Below, piece by piece: positions 47,045 to 55,718 of a stretch of 64,000 bases of DNA. The position numbers and the translations under genes are program-made. The stretch's first letter is position 1. Each line of letters starts with the position of its first letter. The notes under the pieces are model-generated. The model saw nothing but the letters and a program-made list of their open reading frames with translations, was not told the origin of the DNA and made no database searches. The stretch lies in contig JAFKJB010000006.1 in NCBI GenBank assembly GCA_017306155.1, forward strand, positions 1 to 64,000, given 5' to 3'. This DNA is from Nitrosospira multiformis. Lineage in GTDB: Bacteria; Pseudomonadota; Gammaproteobacteria; Burkholderiales; Nitrosomonadaceae.

Positions 47045-48505
47045 TCAGCAACGCTGCCCCGCAAGGGCTGTACATCCATGCAACGCTTCCATCAGTCTTT
47101 TGAACTCGGGATCTTCGTTGAGTATTTGTTGCCCGACCATCCGTAGTTTATCTACCGTTTCCCGCGGCAATTCCAGGGTGGTAGGAAGATTCTTGAACCA
47201 GTTTCGCTCGTCGGCGGCTTCGATGTATTCAAACGCCACCTCGATCGGAAAAAATTCAATCTGGTGTGGTACGGGAATATCCAGCTCGCACTGCGGACCT
47301 TTGCTGGCAGCCAACTCCTTGCACCCGGATACCAGTCGCATCGATTCGTTGAACTCATTTACCGTCTGCCGCAACAATTCAAGGGTATCGAACGAATAGT
47401 TGCCCAACGGGACCACGGCCGCTGCAGTCAGAGTATCAACGAGCCCCGGGACCTCTGGAGTCTGATCCCGGCTTGTGGTAGGATTTGTGCCCGCATTCAC
47501 CACGATTACCACCAGTTTATCCACCTTCTTCTGGTTTATCAGGCGAAGCACACTCCAGGAATTATTTAAACTGTTAATTGCCGTAAGCGGCTCCCGCAAC
47601 CCGATATTGTCTGCCACGCCGCCGTCGGTCAGGTGAACGTATTTACGCGGGTTATGTCCGGTATCGGTATACGAAAGCCTGTTTTCCGCGCGCGCGGCCC
47701 GGCGTATATTGATGCGCGACTTATGGTCACGAACGGCACGGTCCACCCATTCAGGCTGATGGTAACCGCATTTGCCCGCGTAGTTTTGAAAGGTGAGGGG
47801 TGTCAGTCCTCCCGGATACGCAGAGGATGCGGCGGCTGCCCGTCCCAGTGAAATTCCTGACAGGTCTGAGCATAAAAGGTCAAACTGGTCCTGGATAAAG
47901 GGAAACTGCGTTCCCGTCGTCATATCCGTGGCATTCAGGATTACGAAAGGCCGTCGACCCCGGGCAATTACTTCCGCATATGTGCCGGCTCCAAATACCT
48001 CCCGGTCATAAAACTCCGCCGCCAGGTCACTGCGCCCGAAGCTCCCTCCGCCAAGCTTCAATAACCCTGCTGGAGTCAGTGTCGCGTCAATCAATTCGGA
48101 TTGGATGGGTCTGTAGAGAAAGCGGTTCGGGAATTCGTCGAAAATCTGCAATCCATACAGGGCGTAATAGGCGGCAGGAAAGCTTCCCCCGGATATCGAT
48201 GAAATTACATCGACTTCCTCCAGCAGCGACATTTTCCGGTTTTCCCATTGGATCTGGGTGTCGCGGAGAGCCTCCAGTACCCCATAGGATAACGCCGACG
48301 CCCGGGTACCGCCGCCCGAGAAAACCAGAATGACAAACAGTTTATCGCTATTGCTTCCCTGCTCCAGTTTTTCGAAACGGTAACCCGAGGAGGGATCGTA
48401 CCTGGCCAGGGGCGGATTTACCTGAAAGGAACCACATCCGATCAGCAATAAGGCTGCGGCAAGCGCAGCCAGGTATGTGCGAAGCCGGCTACCCATGCCT
48501 ACCAT
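47045..48505 (-). CDS. Patatin-like phospholipase lipoprotein
   Basis: The 486-residue protein has a lipoprotein signal peptide ending LLLIGC (residues about 1-24). The patatin domain shows an oxyanion loop FSGGGTRASAL, the nucleophile elbow ISSISGGSFPAAYY and the dyad Asp in DGGVADNIGLREP. These residues make a lipolytic acyl hydrolase likely, acting at the inner or outer membrane after lipidation. Its start overlaps the stop of the PEGA-like gene (ATGGTAG), so the two are translated together. A second ATG three codons further on is possible. Confidence 0.88.
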   Translation of the reverse strand: MVGMGSRLRTYLAALAAALLLIGCGSFQVNPPLARYDPSSGYRFEKLEQGSNSDKLFVILVFSGGGTRASALSYGVLEALRDTQIQWENRKMSLLEEVDVISSISGGSFPAAYYALYGLQIFDEFPNRFLYRPIQSELIDATLTPAGLLKLGGGSFGRSDLAAEFYDREVFGAGTYAEVIARGRRPFVILNATDMTTGTQFPFIQDQFDLLCSDLSGISLGRAAAASSAYPGGLTPLTFQNYAGKCGYHQPEWVDRAVRDHKSRINIRRAARAENRLSYTDTGHNPRKYVHLTDGGVADNIGLREPLTAINSLNNSWSVLRLINQKKVDKLVVIVVNAGTNPTTSRDQTPEVPGLVDTLTAAAVVPLGNYSFDTLELLRQTVNEFNESMRLVSGCKELAASKGPQCELDIPVPHQIEFFPIEVAFEYIEAADERNWFKNLPTTLELPRETVDKLRMVGQQILNEDPEFKRLMEALHGCTALAGQRC

Positions 48506-48714
48506 TTCCTGATAAAGGCAATTTTCATGGGAAGCAGGACATTGGTTCCCTTAACCATGACTTCGCAAAAGACGGGGTCACAGTCCTCCGGAGGGCCCAA
48601 GGTGAATTTGTGCGTGCCTGCATCCATCTGGAGGACTTCATTGGTATAGCCGGACAAATCGCCGTCGACATATACCGGCCTCCGAGCTGGGTAACTGACT
48701 ATTACGAACTCCAC
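48499..48714 (-). CDS. Small PEGA-like domain protein coupled to the patatin gene
   Basis: A GTG start at 48714 with AAAGGA upstream encodes 71 residues. RRPVYVDGDLSGYTNEVLQ followed by GTHKFTLGPPEDC matches the beta-sandwich signature of PEGA-type surface domains; two cysteines (DCDPVFC) may form a disulfide. There is no signal peptide, so location is uncertain. The stop codon overlaps the patatin start by a few bases. It probably works with the patatin lipoprotein, but this is inference. Confidence 0.55.
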   Translation of the reverse strand: MEFVIVSYPARRPVYVDGDLSGYTNEVLQMDAGTHKFTLGPPEDCDPVFCEVMVKGTNVLLPMKIAFIRKW

Positions 48715-48787
48715 ACGACTTATTCCTTTCGAGTAGATTGAAACTTATGCAGATCTCCCGGACCTCACGGATGCTTGTGCTATATCG

Positions 48788-48950
48788 GGCTTCCCCCAGT
48801 TTCATGGATACATTGTTTAAGCACATTGCAGATTTTCAAATTTGTACTGGGCTGATGTAACCGATAGTCGAATACCCGCGTTTTGGGTTGTAGAACCTTT
48901 CCATGTAATCGAAGACATCGGTGCGTAATTCGTCACGGGTACGATACTGT
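48788..48950 (-). mobile_element. IS3-family relic: end of orfB and terminal repeat
   Basis: On the minus strand QYRTRDELRTDVFDYMERFY and NPKRGYSTIGYISPVQ give the end of the IS3 OrfB integrase core, stopping at about 48840. The sequence beyond ends with GGGCTTCCCCCAG-type terminal repeat near 48788. The DDE core and the other end are missing. Confidence 0.75.
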
Positions 48951-49042
48951 CTGCTCAAAACTTATATATGACAAGGAGGAGTGAGGCGGCGTATTCTTGG
49001 TTCTTCCGGACTCATCAATCTTTTGCAAGAAAGGAATACGCC

Positions 49043-49255
49043 TTGAAGCAAGATAACGTAATTGGGTTGAAGAGTCCAGGCGTGCCATTGGAGCGGATGA
49101 TGCGTTACGGATTTGTTGTGGGACGGTGCATGGCAGATGCTGGCTTTGACCGGGGGAGCGGAGGTACAGGATTTTTTATCCCGGCACCCCCGGCACCAAT
49201 TGCTGCGTGATAATCAAGGGCGACAGCGTGTAGTGCGCAATGGTTATCTGCCTGG
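49043..49255 (+). mobile_element. IS256-family relic: start of a transposase gene
   Basis: From 49043 the frame opens as LKQDNVIGLKSPGVPLE, then after a frame change as GGAEVQDFLSRHPRH and RQRVVRNGYLPG, matching the N-terminal part of IS256-type (mutator-like) transposases. Bases 48988-49042 carry a nine-base inverted repeat (GGCGTATTC/GAATACGCC) just upstream that may be part of the old end. The catalytic core is absent. Confidence 0.6.
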
Positions 49256-49572
49256 ATTCGACCACCCAGCGCCTGACCTTCTTCCCCGGATCGCATCGCT
49301 TCATGTCCACCTCCCTCCGGCGATCGACGACGCATGTTACAATCTATTGAGGCTCGCTCAGGCCGGTTGAAAGGCTTTCTCATGTCAGGAATGACTCAGG
49401 AACAATGGTGGTTGCATGTCACAGCCGGACCAGCGGTTCGAGGATTACAACACGTACCATCTTCACAAAGAGCTCACGATGAAGTCGCCTTGACGATTCA
49501 TCTGCAACCAATTACTAACCTCATCCTGCTCTGTTTAATAGGAGCAACTCCACAAGCCCAATCCAAAGATCC
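49256..49572. other. Intergenic region before the nine-gene cluster
   Basis: No gene, transposase motif or clear hairpin was recognised in these 317 bases after the IS256 relic. It presumably holds the promoter of the cluster that starts at 49573, but no strong -35/-10 pair stood out. Confidence 0.35.
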
Positions 49573-51441
49573 ATGGCCGGGGTAATAAACAAGATACGCT
49601 TCGCGGATGCTTATCCGCAAATCATCGTATTTACGCTTCTGATTCAGCTAGTGCTTGTCTCCAGCACCTTTCCACTCGGAGAATTGCTCACTGCAACACC
49701 CCTTTATCACATCGATGCGCCTCATCACTGGTATCAGATTACGGTTGCGGCAGCTCTCGCGCAGCAAGGTTATTTGATCGGTTATGATCCCTTTTTCGCC
49801 GCCGGGTATGTCGGAGGAATTCCATTCAACACCAGCGCCAAAGCACCCGCAGCCGTTGCTGCGTTGTTATCGCCATGGATCAGTCCGGCTATAGCGTTTA
49901 AGCTGTTCAGCTTCAGCTGTGCAGTCTTCAGCCCGGCCGCGCTTCCATTGGCAGCGAGAAGCCTGGGTTTACGCGCGAATGCTGGCTTGCTTGCTGCGTT
50001 GCTCGCTATCGGTCTGTGGTGGGTATCGCCGATACGCTGGTATCACACGGCCGGGATCGTGGCATGGCCATTTGCTACTTTCTGCGCGTTATGGTTCGCG
50101 GCAAGCGCAGTAGCGTACGTAACCGGCCGGGTAAGCGTCTGGAACTTTGGAGCCTTAGCCATCTTCGGGGCCGTATTGTTCTTCGTGCATCCGTTGTTTC
50201 CGATAGCGGCTGCGTTTGCCCTCATGCCGCTGTTGTGGATTTTTCGTAGCGATATCATTTCTGGGCGCTTATTTGCATTGCTCATTTTTCTGCCTCTGGT
50301 ATGCACATTACTCAATCTGCCCTGGATCCTGACGATACTCAAGTATCCGGGTATGGCAAACGGCATGCAGCCCTACCAGCAGGTGATCGATATAAATATG
50401 GTATGGCAGGATATGCTGGGAATGCCCAGTGGCGGTCGAGGCTCAAAGCTCTATTTCCTCCTGTTCTTTTTTGCGCTTTGGGGCGTATTCGGCCAGAGTG
50501 AAAAGTATGAGAAACGCTTGTCAACAGCGTTACTCCTGATGGGGATTTGCACAGTGATTTTTGCGGACGTCGGCGCCGCTATCCCGGGTGTAGCGGTTAT
50601 CGCCCCTAATCGTTTCAGCTTCCAAGCTTACATTTTGATGGTGCTGCCTGCCGCGCTTGGGGTAATGAATGTCGTGCGAGCAATCCAAATGACGGGGGCC
50701 TCACGGGCCATCGGAACGGTGAGCACGGCATTTGGTGCTGTCGCACTGGTTTTTTTTCTGAACGATATCCGTCGTGAAATTACTCCAGGCGCGTATGCAC
50801 ACCATGGCCATTCTCCACCCGAGGTGCGTGAACTCGGTCCATTAACCCGGTGGGCGATCGAACAGCTGGGTAGCCAGACTGATGCCAGTGCAAGAGTGAT
50901 GTTCGAACTGTCCCACGCGCGTATTCATGACGGCGGGCATATGGCAGGATTTCTTGCGGTACAGTCAAACCGTGAATTCATCGGCGGTGCCTATCCCTAC
51001 ACACATTTTGCCAACTTCTGGGATAACTGGATGTTCGGGCAGCCTGTCACTGCTCTGCCCATTGATCGCTTCCGTGAATATGTAACGCTCTACAATATAG
51101 GCTGGATATTAGTGCATTCTGACACAGCCAAGAGCTATCTTGCCGCAATACCGGATATATTGCTCGTGGCGGAGAATGGGCCACTCGCTCTCTACAGGAT
51201 CGAAACGAACCATACTTTTTTTTTGCAAGGGAAGGGTGAAGTGGTAGGACGCGGAATGAACCGTCTCGAAATTTCCAATCTTGAAGGAGACGCCGTTGTT
51301 CTCAAATATCATTATATCCCTGGTATGCTTGCTGAGCCGCCGGTAGAAATCGATGGGGTCAAAATACTCGATGATCCGGAACCATTTATCAGAATAACGC
51401 GACCGCCGGCGCATACCAGGCTGCGATTGTATCTACCATGA
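49573..51441 (+). CDS. Large polytopic membrane protein (GT-C-like), first gene of the nine-gene cluster
   Basis: The 622-residue protein has about twelve hydrophobic segments in the first 410 residues, then a soluble C-terminal part of about 210 residues. The first loop has HIDAPHHWYQITVAAAL with acidic and His residues, as in the catalytic loop of GT-C glycosyltransferases and related membrane proteins. It lacks a clean family signature. It likely uses a lipid-linked sugar donor at the periplasmic face. The following gene is 52 bases downstream, and the whole set is co-directional. Confidence 0.65.
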   Translation: MAGVINKIRFADAYPQIIVFTLLIQLVLVSSTFPLGELLTATPLYHIDAPHHWYQITVAAALAQQGYLIGYDPFFAAGYVGGIPFNTSAKAPAAVAALLSPWISPAIAFKLFSFSCAVFSPAALPLAARSLGLRANAGLLAALLAIGLWWVSPIRWYHTAGIVAWPFATFCALWFAASAVAYVTGRVSVWNFGALAIFGAVLFFVHPLFPIAAAFALMPLLWIFRSDIISGRLFALLIFLPLVCTLLNLPWILTILKYPGMANGMQPYQQVIDINMVWQDMLGMPSGGRGSKLYFLLFFFALWGVFGQSEKYEKRLSTALLLMGICTVIFADVGAAIPGVAVIAPNRFSFQAYILMVLPAALGVMNVVRAIQMTGASRAIGTVSTAFGAVALVFFLNDIRREITPGAYAHHGHSPPEVRELGPLTRWAIEQLGSQTDASARVMFELSHARIHDGGHMAGFLAVQSNREFIGGAYPYTHFANFWDNWMFGQPVTALPIDRFREYVTLYNIGWILVHSDTAKSYLAAIPDILLVAENGPLALYRIETNHTFFLQGKGEVVGRGMNRLEISNLEGDAVVLKYHYIPGMLAEPPVEIDGVKILDDPEPFIRITRPPAHTRLRLYLP

Positions 51442-51493
51442 AAAAAACTATAGAGAGGGGGTGTCAACAAAATTTAAATAAGAGGAATTTTTC

Positions 51494-53164
51494 ATGCAGA
51501 TAGTCATCCCCATGTCGGGATTCGGGGAAAGATTCCGTCGTGCAGGGTATACGGTGCCTAAGCCACTGATCGAAATTGAGGGAAAACCAATAATCGCTCA
51601 TGTAATTGACATGTTTCCCGGCGAACAGGATTTCATTTTTATCTGCAACGAGGATCACCTGGCGAATGCCCACTATCACATGGAAGATATTTTGCGCCAG
51701 TATTGTCCCACCGGACGTATTGTCAGCATACCTCCTCATAAGCTGGGACCGATTTATGCCGTAAGTCAGATGGAACACCTGATCAACCCGGAGCGTCCGG
51801 TAGTTGTAAACTATTGCGACTTTACCTGCTATTGGGACTGGCAGCATTTCAAATTCTTCGTTGCTGCGACCCGATGCAAGGGAGCTATTCCTGCTTATAA
51901 AGGATTTCATCCTCATACCCTTGGCAGCACTAACTACGCCTATATGCGGGAATCCGATGGTTGGGTGCAGGATATTCAGGAAAAGCAGCCTTATACCGAT
52001 AAGAGAATGGATGAGTTTGCTTCGAGTGGCACGTATTACTTCGCATCCGGCACACTCATGAATGAGGCATTTCGCGCCACTCTTGAGCAGGGTTTGAATG
52101 TAGGAGGGGAATATTACGTAAGTCTGGCATATAAACCGCTGCTTGCTGCCAAGAGCACGATCGCAGTCTACCCTCTGCAACATTTCATGCAGTGGGGCAC
52201 CCCAGAAGATGTGAAGGAATACATGGACTGGTCAGCCGCTTTTCGCCGATTGGCACTGCCATATAATCCGGGGTCAACGGCCCAGGGATCACTGGTGGTA
52301 CCGCTCGCCGGGCTTGGGCAACGTTTTACTAATGAAGGTTATACAATCACAAAGCCGCTGATCCCCACATCAGGCAAACCCATGGTCTTGCAGGCAGTGA
52401 GCTGTCTTCCGCCTGTTGCTCACCGCATATTTGTACTGCGTGAGGATATGCCCGGATATGAAGACATTACAGCCACGCTCACGAACGCGTATCCAGGCGC
52501 CGTGATCGAAACGATTCCGGCAGTTACGGAAGGGCAAGCCTGCACCGCTCTCATCGGACTTGATGCACTGGCGCGGACTATCGGTACCGTGCCGGGACCA
52601 GTTACCTTTGCTGCCTGCGACTTCGGAGCTATCTATGACTCGGAGGCGCTCCAGGTACTTGTGGATAATCCGGAGGTGGATATCGTGGTCTGGGGCGTGC
52701 GAGGTCATGCAAATGCGACTCGTCATCCACAAATGTTCGGCTGGATTGATGCAGAAGAGAGCGTAATTCGCCGCATATCTGTTAAGGCTCCGCTCGACTC
52801 GCCTGACAAGGATCCCATAGTTCTAGGCACCTTCACCTTTCGACGAGCCGATGATTTCCGCAGGGTGGTTGCGCGCCTGATCGCTAGAAATGGTCGCATC
52901 AATGGCGAATTCTACATTGACTCATGCATCAACGATGCCGTTGAGCTTGGCCTGCGCTGTCATTTGTTCGAAGTGGATTACTACCTCTCCTGGGGCACAC
53001 CCAATGACTTTCGTACATTCGAATACTGGCAGGCCTGTTTTCATAAGTGGCAAAGCCACCCCTACCGGTTGGAGCTGGATGAACATATTCCGCCAGCGGC
53101 ATTGGAGCAACTTGAATTGCGCTACCGCGCGACCGTACCGCCATTGCCGGTTTCTGGTTCATGA
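51494..53164 (+). CDS. Tandem double-domain sugar nucleotidyltransferase
   Basis: The 556-residue protein consists of two nucleotidyltransferase domains: residues about 1-250 with IPMSGFGERFRRAGYTVPKP and about 265-540 with VPLAGLGQRFTNEGYTITKP. Each starts with the G-x-G-x-R-F plus Pro-Lys-Pro/Thr-Lys-Pro loop that binds the NTP, and each has an Asp-rich segment later (NYCDFTCYWDW, AACDFGAIYDS). It should activate sugar or polyol phosphates. The two copies are clearly diverged, so they may have different substrates or one may be regulatory. It overlaps the next gene by ATGA. Confidence 0.8.
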   Translation: MQIVIPMSGFGERFRRAGYTVPKPLIEIEGKPIIAHVIDMFPGEQDFIFICNEDHLANAHYHMEDILRQYCPTGRIVSIPPHKLGPIYAVSQMEHLINPERPVVVNYCDFTCYWDWQHFKFFVAATRCKGAIPAYKGFHPHTLGSTNYAYMRESDGWVQDIQEKQPYTDKRMDEFASSGTYYFASGTLMNEAFRATLEQGLNVGGEYYVSLAYKPLLAAKSTIAVYPLQHFMQWGTPEDVKEYMDWSAAFRRLALPYNPGSTAQGSLVVPLAGLGQRFTNEGYTITKPLIPTSGKPMVLQAVSCLPPVAHRIFVLREDMPGYEDITATLTNAYPGAVIETIPAVTEGQACTALIGLDALARTIGTVPGPVTFAACDFGAIYDSEALQVLVDNPEVDIVVWGVRGHANATRHPQMFGWIDAEESVIRRISVKAPLDSPDKDPIVLGTFTFRRADDFRRVVARLIARNGRINGEFYIDSCINDAVELGLRCHLFEVDYYLSWGTPNDFRTFEYWQACFHKWQSHPYRLELDEHIPPAALEQLELRYRATVPPLPVSGS

Positions 53165-53559
53165 TCGGTCGCGAATTGGCGCGATTTACCTTGGTCGGAA
53201 TAACCGCGGTGACCATTGCTTACGTCATTTATCGTATTTTTTTAAAGGCAGGGCTGGATGTGGGTCTGGCAAACGGCATTGCTTATATTATGGGGACCAC
53301 ATTCTCTTTTTTTGCAAATAAATCCTGGACGTTTTTCAACGCTGCGTCCGCAATGGACATCATCGGAAAGTTTGCCGTATTACATTTTGGCTCATTAGTT
53401 GCAAATGTCATTATAAACTGGGTTGCCTTGTCTTTATTTTCAGGCATGTCCTTTGCAATTGAAGTGTCATTTTTAGCGGGGATTTCCGCCTCAACCATTA
53501 TCAATTTTTGTGGAATGAAATTTTTTGTATTTTCCGCGCCAGTGAGATCAGAGGCATGA
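53161..53559 (+). CDS. GtrA-family membrane protein (lipid-linked sugar flippase-like)
   Basis: The 132-residue protein has four membrane segments and the GtrA signature FTLVGITAVTIAYVIYRIF near the start and FFANKSWTFFN after the second helix. GtrA-family proteins are thought to move undecaprenyl-phosphate-linked sugars across the membrane with a GT2 partner. A GT2 gene is two genes downstream. It overlaps the nucleotidyltransferase gene by four bases. Confidence 0.85.
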   Translation: MIGRELARFTLVGITAVTIAYVIYRIFLKAGLDVGLANGIAYIMGTTFSFFANKSWTFFNAASAMDIIGKFAVLHFGSLVANVIINWVALSLFSGMSFAIEVSFLAGISASTIINFCGMKFFVFSAPVRSEA

Positions 53560-53569
53560 GGATGGTTCT

Positions 53570-54394
53570 ATGATGCGCAAGACAGGCAAATCGCATATTT
53601 TTCTGCATGGACCCTACTTCCCCTCTCATGAGCTGAACAGAATGCAGCATGAAGGGGATGTCGGCCAGGCAAGACGAAGCTTTCTTGCGAGCAGATTCCG
53701 AAATCTGGATTACCTCTTAAGATTTCGCTATGAGTGGATGAATGATTACATCGGCGATACTGACTCAATTATTATTGAAATTGGTGCTGGAGCGGGTTTT
53801 TCAGAGCTCTATCTGAACCAAAGACCAACCCTGACCGATGCTATACTCCACCCATGGATTGATAAGATACTGGATGCGACCAATATGGACCTGCCGGATG
53901 GATCTGTGGATGTGATTATCGCATCTCACACCCTCCATCATTTTTATAATCCGTACAGATTTTTTATGGAATGCGCCAGAGTCCTAAAGCCGGGAGGAAA
54001 AATCCTGATACAGGAATTAAATACTTCTCTTGCGCTAAGAGTGCTTCTGAGGCTTATGCGCCACGAAGGCTTTTCTTACGATGTGAACGTTTTCGATAGC
54101 GCAGCAGTCGTTAACGACCCTGCGGATTTATGGTCGGCAAACTGTGCTGTACCTGAAATGATTTTCGAATGTTCATCGAAATTCGAGCGGACTTTTCCAG
54201 AATTCAAGATTATAAAAAACCTGACGGGAGAATTTATGCTTTTCCCCTTATCCGGTGGTGTTATCGCAAAAACCCCTATACCCGAACTTCCCCACTGGGT
54301 ACTTAAAGCCGTAATGAAATTTGACAGGATTTTAACGGCGGGCTTCCCGAGATTGTTTGCAATGGGCCGCTCAGTCGCAGTAATCAAGGTTTGA
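53570..54394 (+). CDS. Class I SAM-dependent methyltransferase
   Basis: The 274-residue protein has the SAM-binding loop IIIEIGAGAGFSELYL (about residues 65-80), the LPDGSVDVIIASHTLHHF motif II/III region and VLKPGGKILIQEL, all typical of type-11 methyltransferases. The N-terminal 50 residues (GKSHIFLHGPYF) do not match a named subfamily. It probably methylates a sugar or lipid-linked intermediate made by the cluster. Base composition appears lower in GC than its neighbours, suggesting acquisition. A start ATG at 53570 and another ATG right after are possible. Confidence 0.85.
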   Translation: MMRKTGKSHIFLHGPYFPSHELNRMQHEGDVGQARRSFLASRFRNLDYLLRFRYEWMNDYIGDTDSIIIEIGAGAGFSELYLNQRPTLTDAILHPWIDKILDATNMDLPDGSVDVIIASHTLHHFYNPYRFFMECARVLKPGGKILIQELNTSLALRVLLRLMRHEGFSYDVNVFDSAAVVNDPADLWSANCAVPEMIFECSSKFERTFPEFKIIKNLTGEFMLFPLSGGVIAKTPIPELPHWVLKAVMKFDRILTAGFPRLFAMGRSVAVIKV

Positions 54395-54420
54395 CGAGAC
54401 GGCTGCCAAGAGGTAAATAA

Positions 54421-55119
54421 ATGTTTTTTTCGCTTGTCATTCCCTGCTATAACGAGGCTGCCAACCTTCCCCTCTTGCTCGATCGCTGTCGTGAAGTTAC
54501 CCGCAAGGCGAATGTGGAGGTGATTCTCGTTGACAACGGTTCAACCGATGGCAGCCAGGAAGTCTTGAGCCATCTGCTGCGAGATTATCCTGGCTGCCGG
54601 AGCATTCGTGTCGAGGTTAACCGTGGTTATGGTTTCGGTATCCTCTCCGGGCTTGATGCCGCTTCAGGTAATATCCTTGGCTGGACGCACGCGGATATGC
54701 AGACTGATCCGCAGGATGCGTTGCGGGGTCTTGCTCTGTTTGAGCATAACGGCCCGGATATATTTGTCAAAGGCCGCCGCTATGGGCGGCCGATGGGTGA
54801 CACTGTATTTACGGTGGGTATGAGCATCTTCGAAACTGTTTTGCTGGGTGAACCGATGTGGGATATCAACGCTCAACCGACCATGTTCTCCCGTGCTTTT
54901 TTTGAGACATGGAATAATCCCCCTCGCGACTTCGCTCTGGATCTGTATGCTTATCATCAGGCACATCACGCCGGGTTGGATGTTCACCGTTTTCCGGTGT
55001 TATTCGGAAAGCGCGCTCACGGCACTTCCCACTGGAATATCAACTGGTCAGCCAAGCGAAAATTCATACGCCGTACAATGGGCTTTAGTCTGCAACTAAG
55101 AAAATCGCTAAAACCATAA
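54421..55119 (+). CDS. GT2-family glycosyltransferase
   Basis: The 232-residue protein begins SLVIPCYNEAANLPLLL, the GT-A fold start, and has DNGSTDGSQE for the nucleotide site and WTHADMQTDP as DXD-like metal motif. It has no C-terminal membrane helices, unlike dolichol-phosphate-type enzymes with fused domains, but resembles them in length. It most likely transfers a sugar to undecaprenyl phosphate for flipping by the GtrA protein. Its stop codon touches the start region of the GDPD-like gene (ATAA). Confidence 0.85.
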   Translation: MFFSLVIPCYNEAANLPLLLDRCREVTRKANVEVILVDNGSTDGSQEVLSHLLRDYPGCRSIRVEVNRGYGFGILSGLDAASGNILGWTHADMQTDPQDALRGLALFEHNGPDIFVKGRRYGRPMGDTVFTVGMSIFETVLLGEPMWDINAQPTMFSRAFFETWNNPPRDFALDLYAYHQAHHAGLDVHRFPVLFGKRAHGTSHWNINWSAKRKFIRRTMGFSLQLRKSLKP

Positions 55120-55718
55120 AACTCATAGCCCACCGTCGGAACAGTCTCGCTGAATTGATGGCGACGCCTACGAAATACGGTGTCGAGGTCGATATTCGCA
55201 GCTATGGCGAAAAAATGGTCATTCATCACGATCCGTTCAAGGATGGTGAATCCTTTGACGCCTGGCTCTCAGCTTACCGGCATGGGACGCTGATTCTGAA
55301 CGTGAAGGAAGAGGGGCTGGAGTCTCGGTTAATTGGCCTGATGAAAACCTATGGCATCAGTGATTACTTCTTCCTGGATCAGTCATTTCCGTTTCTCGTG
55401 AAATGGTCAAAATTGGGTGAGCACCGATCCGCGGTGCGCGTGTCGGAATTCGAGTCTGTTGAAACAGCGCTGGCGCTAGCCGGCACGGTCAATTGGGTGT
55501 GGGTGGATTGCTTCACGCACTTCCCTTTGAGTAGCGGCGATGCCAGGCGCCTGAAGAGCGCAGCCTTCAAACTGTGCGTCGTATCCCCCGAGTTGCAGGG
55601 GCGCAGTGCCGAGAATGAAATTCCGCGATTAGTGGAGCTGTTGTGCGAGCGCGACATTCTGGCGGATGCTGTATGCACAAAGCGCCCTGAGCTTTGGGAG
55701 CAGGCATTGGATATATGA
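55116..55718 (+). CDS. GDPD-like phosphodiesterase with a non-standard start
   Basis: Upstream of the first regular start (TTG at 55155, ATG at 55158) the same frame encodes KLIAHRRNSLAEL, whose His is the first catalytic residue of glycerophosphodiester phosphodiesterases. Further on come YGVEVDIRS and VIHHDP, the other acidic and His residues. The full domain therefore requires a start at or before 55119; the only candidate is ATA at 55116, exactly where an ATGA overlap with the GT2 stop would be. The 200-residue domain is intact otherwise. It may hydrolyse or transfer a phosphodiester head group. Annotators would probably start at 55155 and lose the first His. It overlaps the next gene by ATGA. 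Confidence 0.7.
   Translation: MKLIAHRRNSLAELMATPTKYGVEVDIRSYGEKMVIHHDPFKDGESFDAWLSAYRHGTLILNVKEEGLESRLIGLMKTYGISDYFFLDQSFPFLVKWSKLGEHRSAVRVSEFESVETALALAGTVNWVWVDCFTHFPLSSGDARRLKSAAFKLCVVSPELQGRSAENEIPRLVELLCERDILADAVCTKRPELWEQALDI

Noticed and set aside
48968..49210. Plus-strand 80-codon frame as a gene
   Set aside because: It contains a frameshifted start of an IS256 transposase and is part of the relic.
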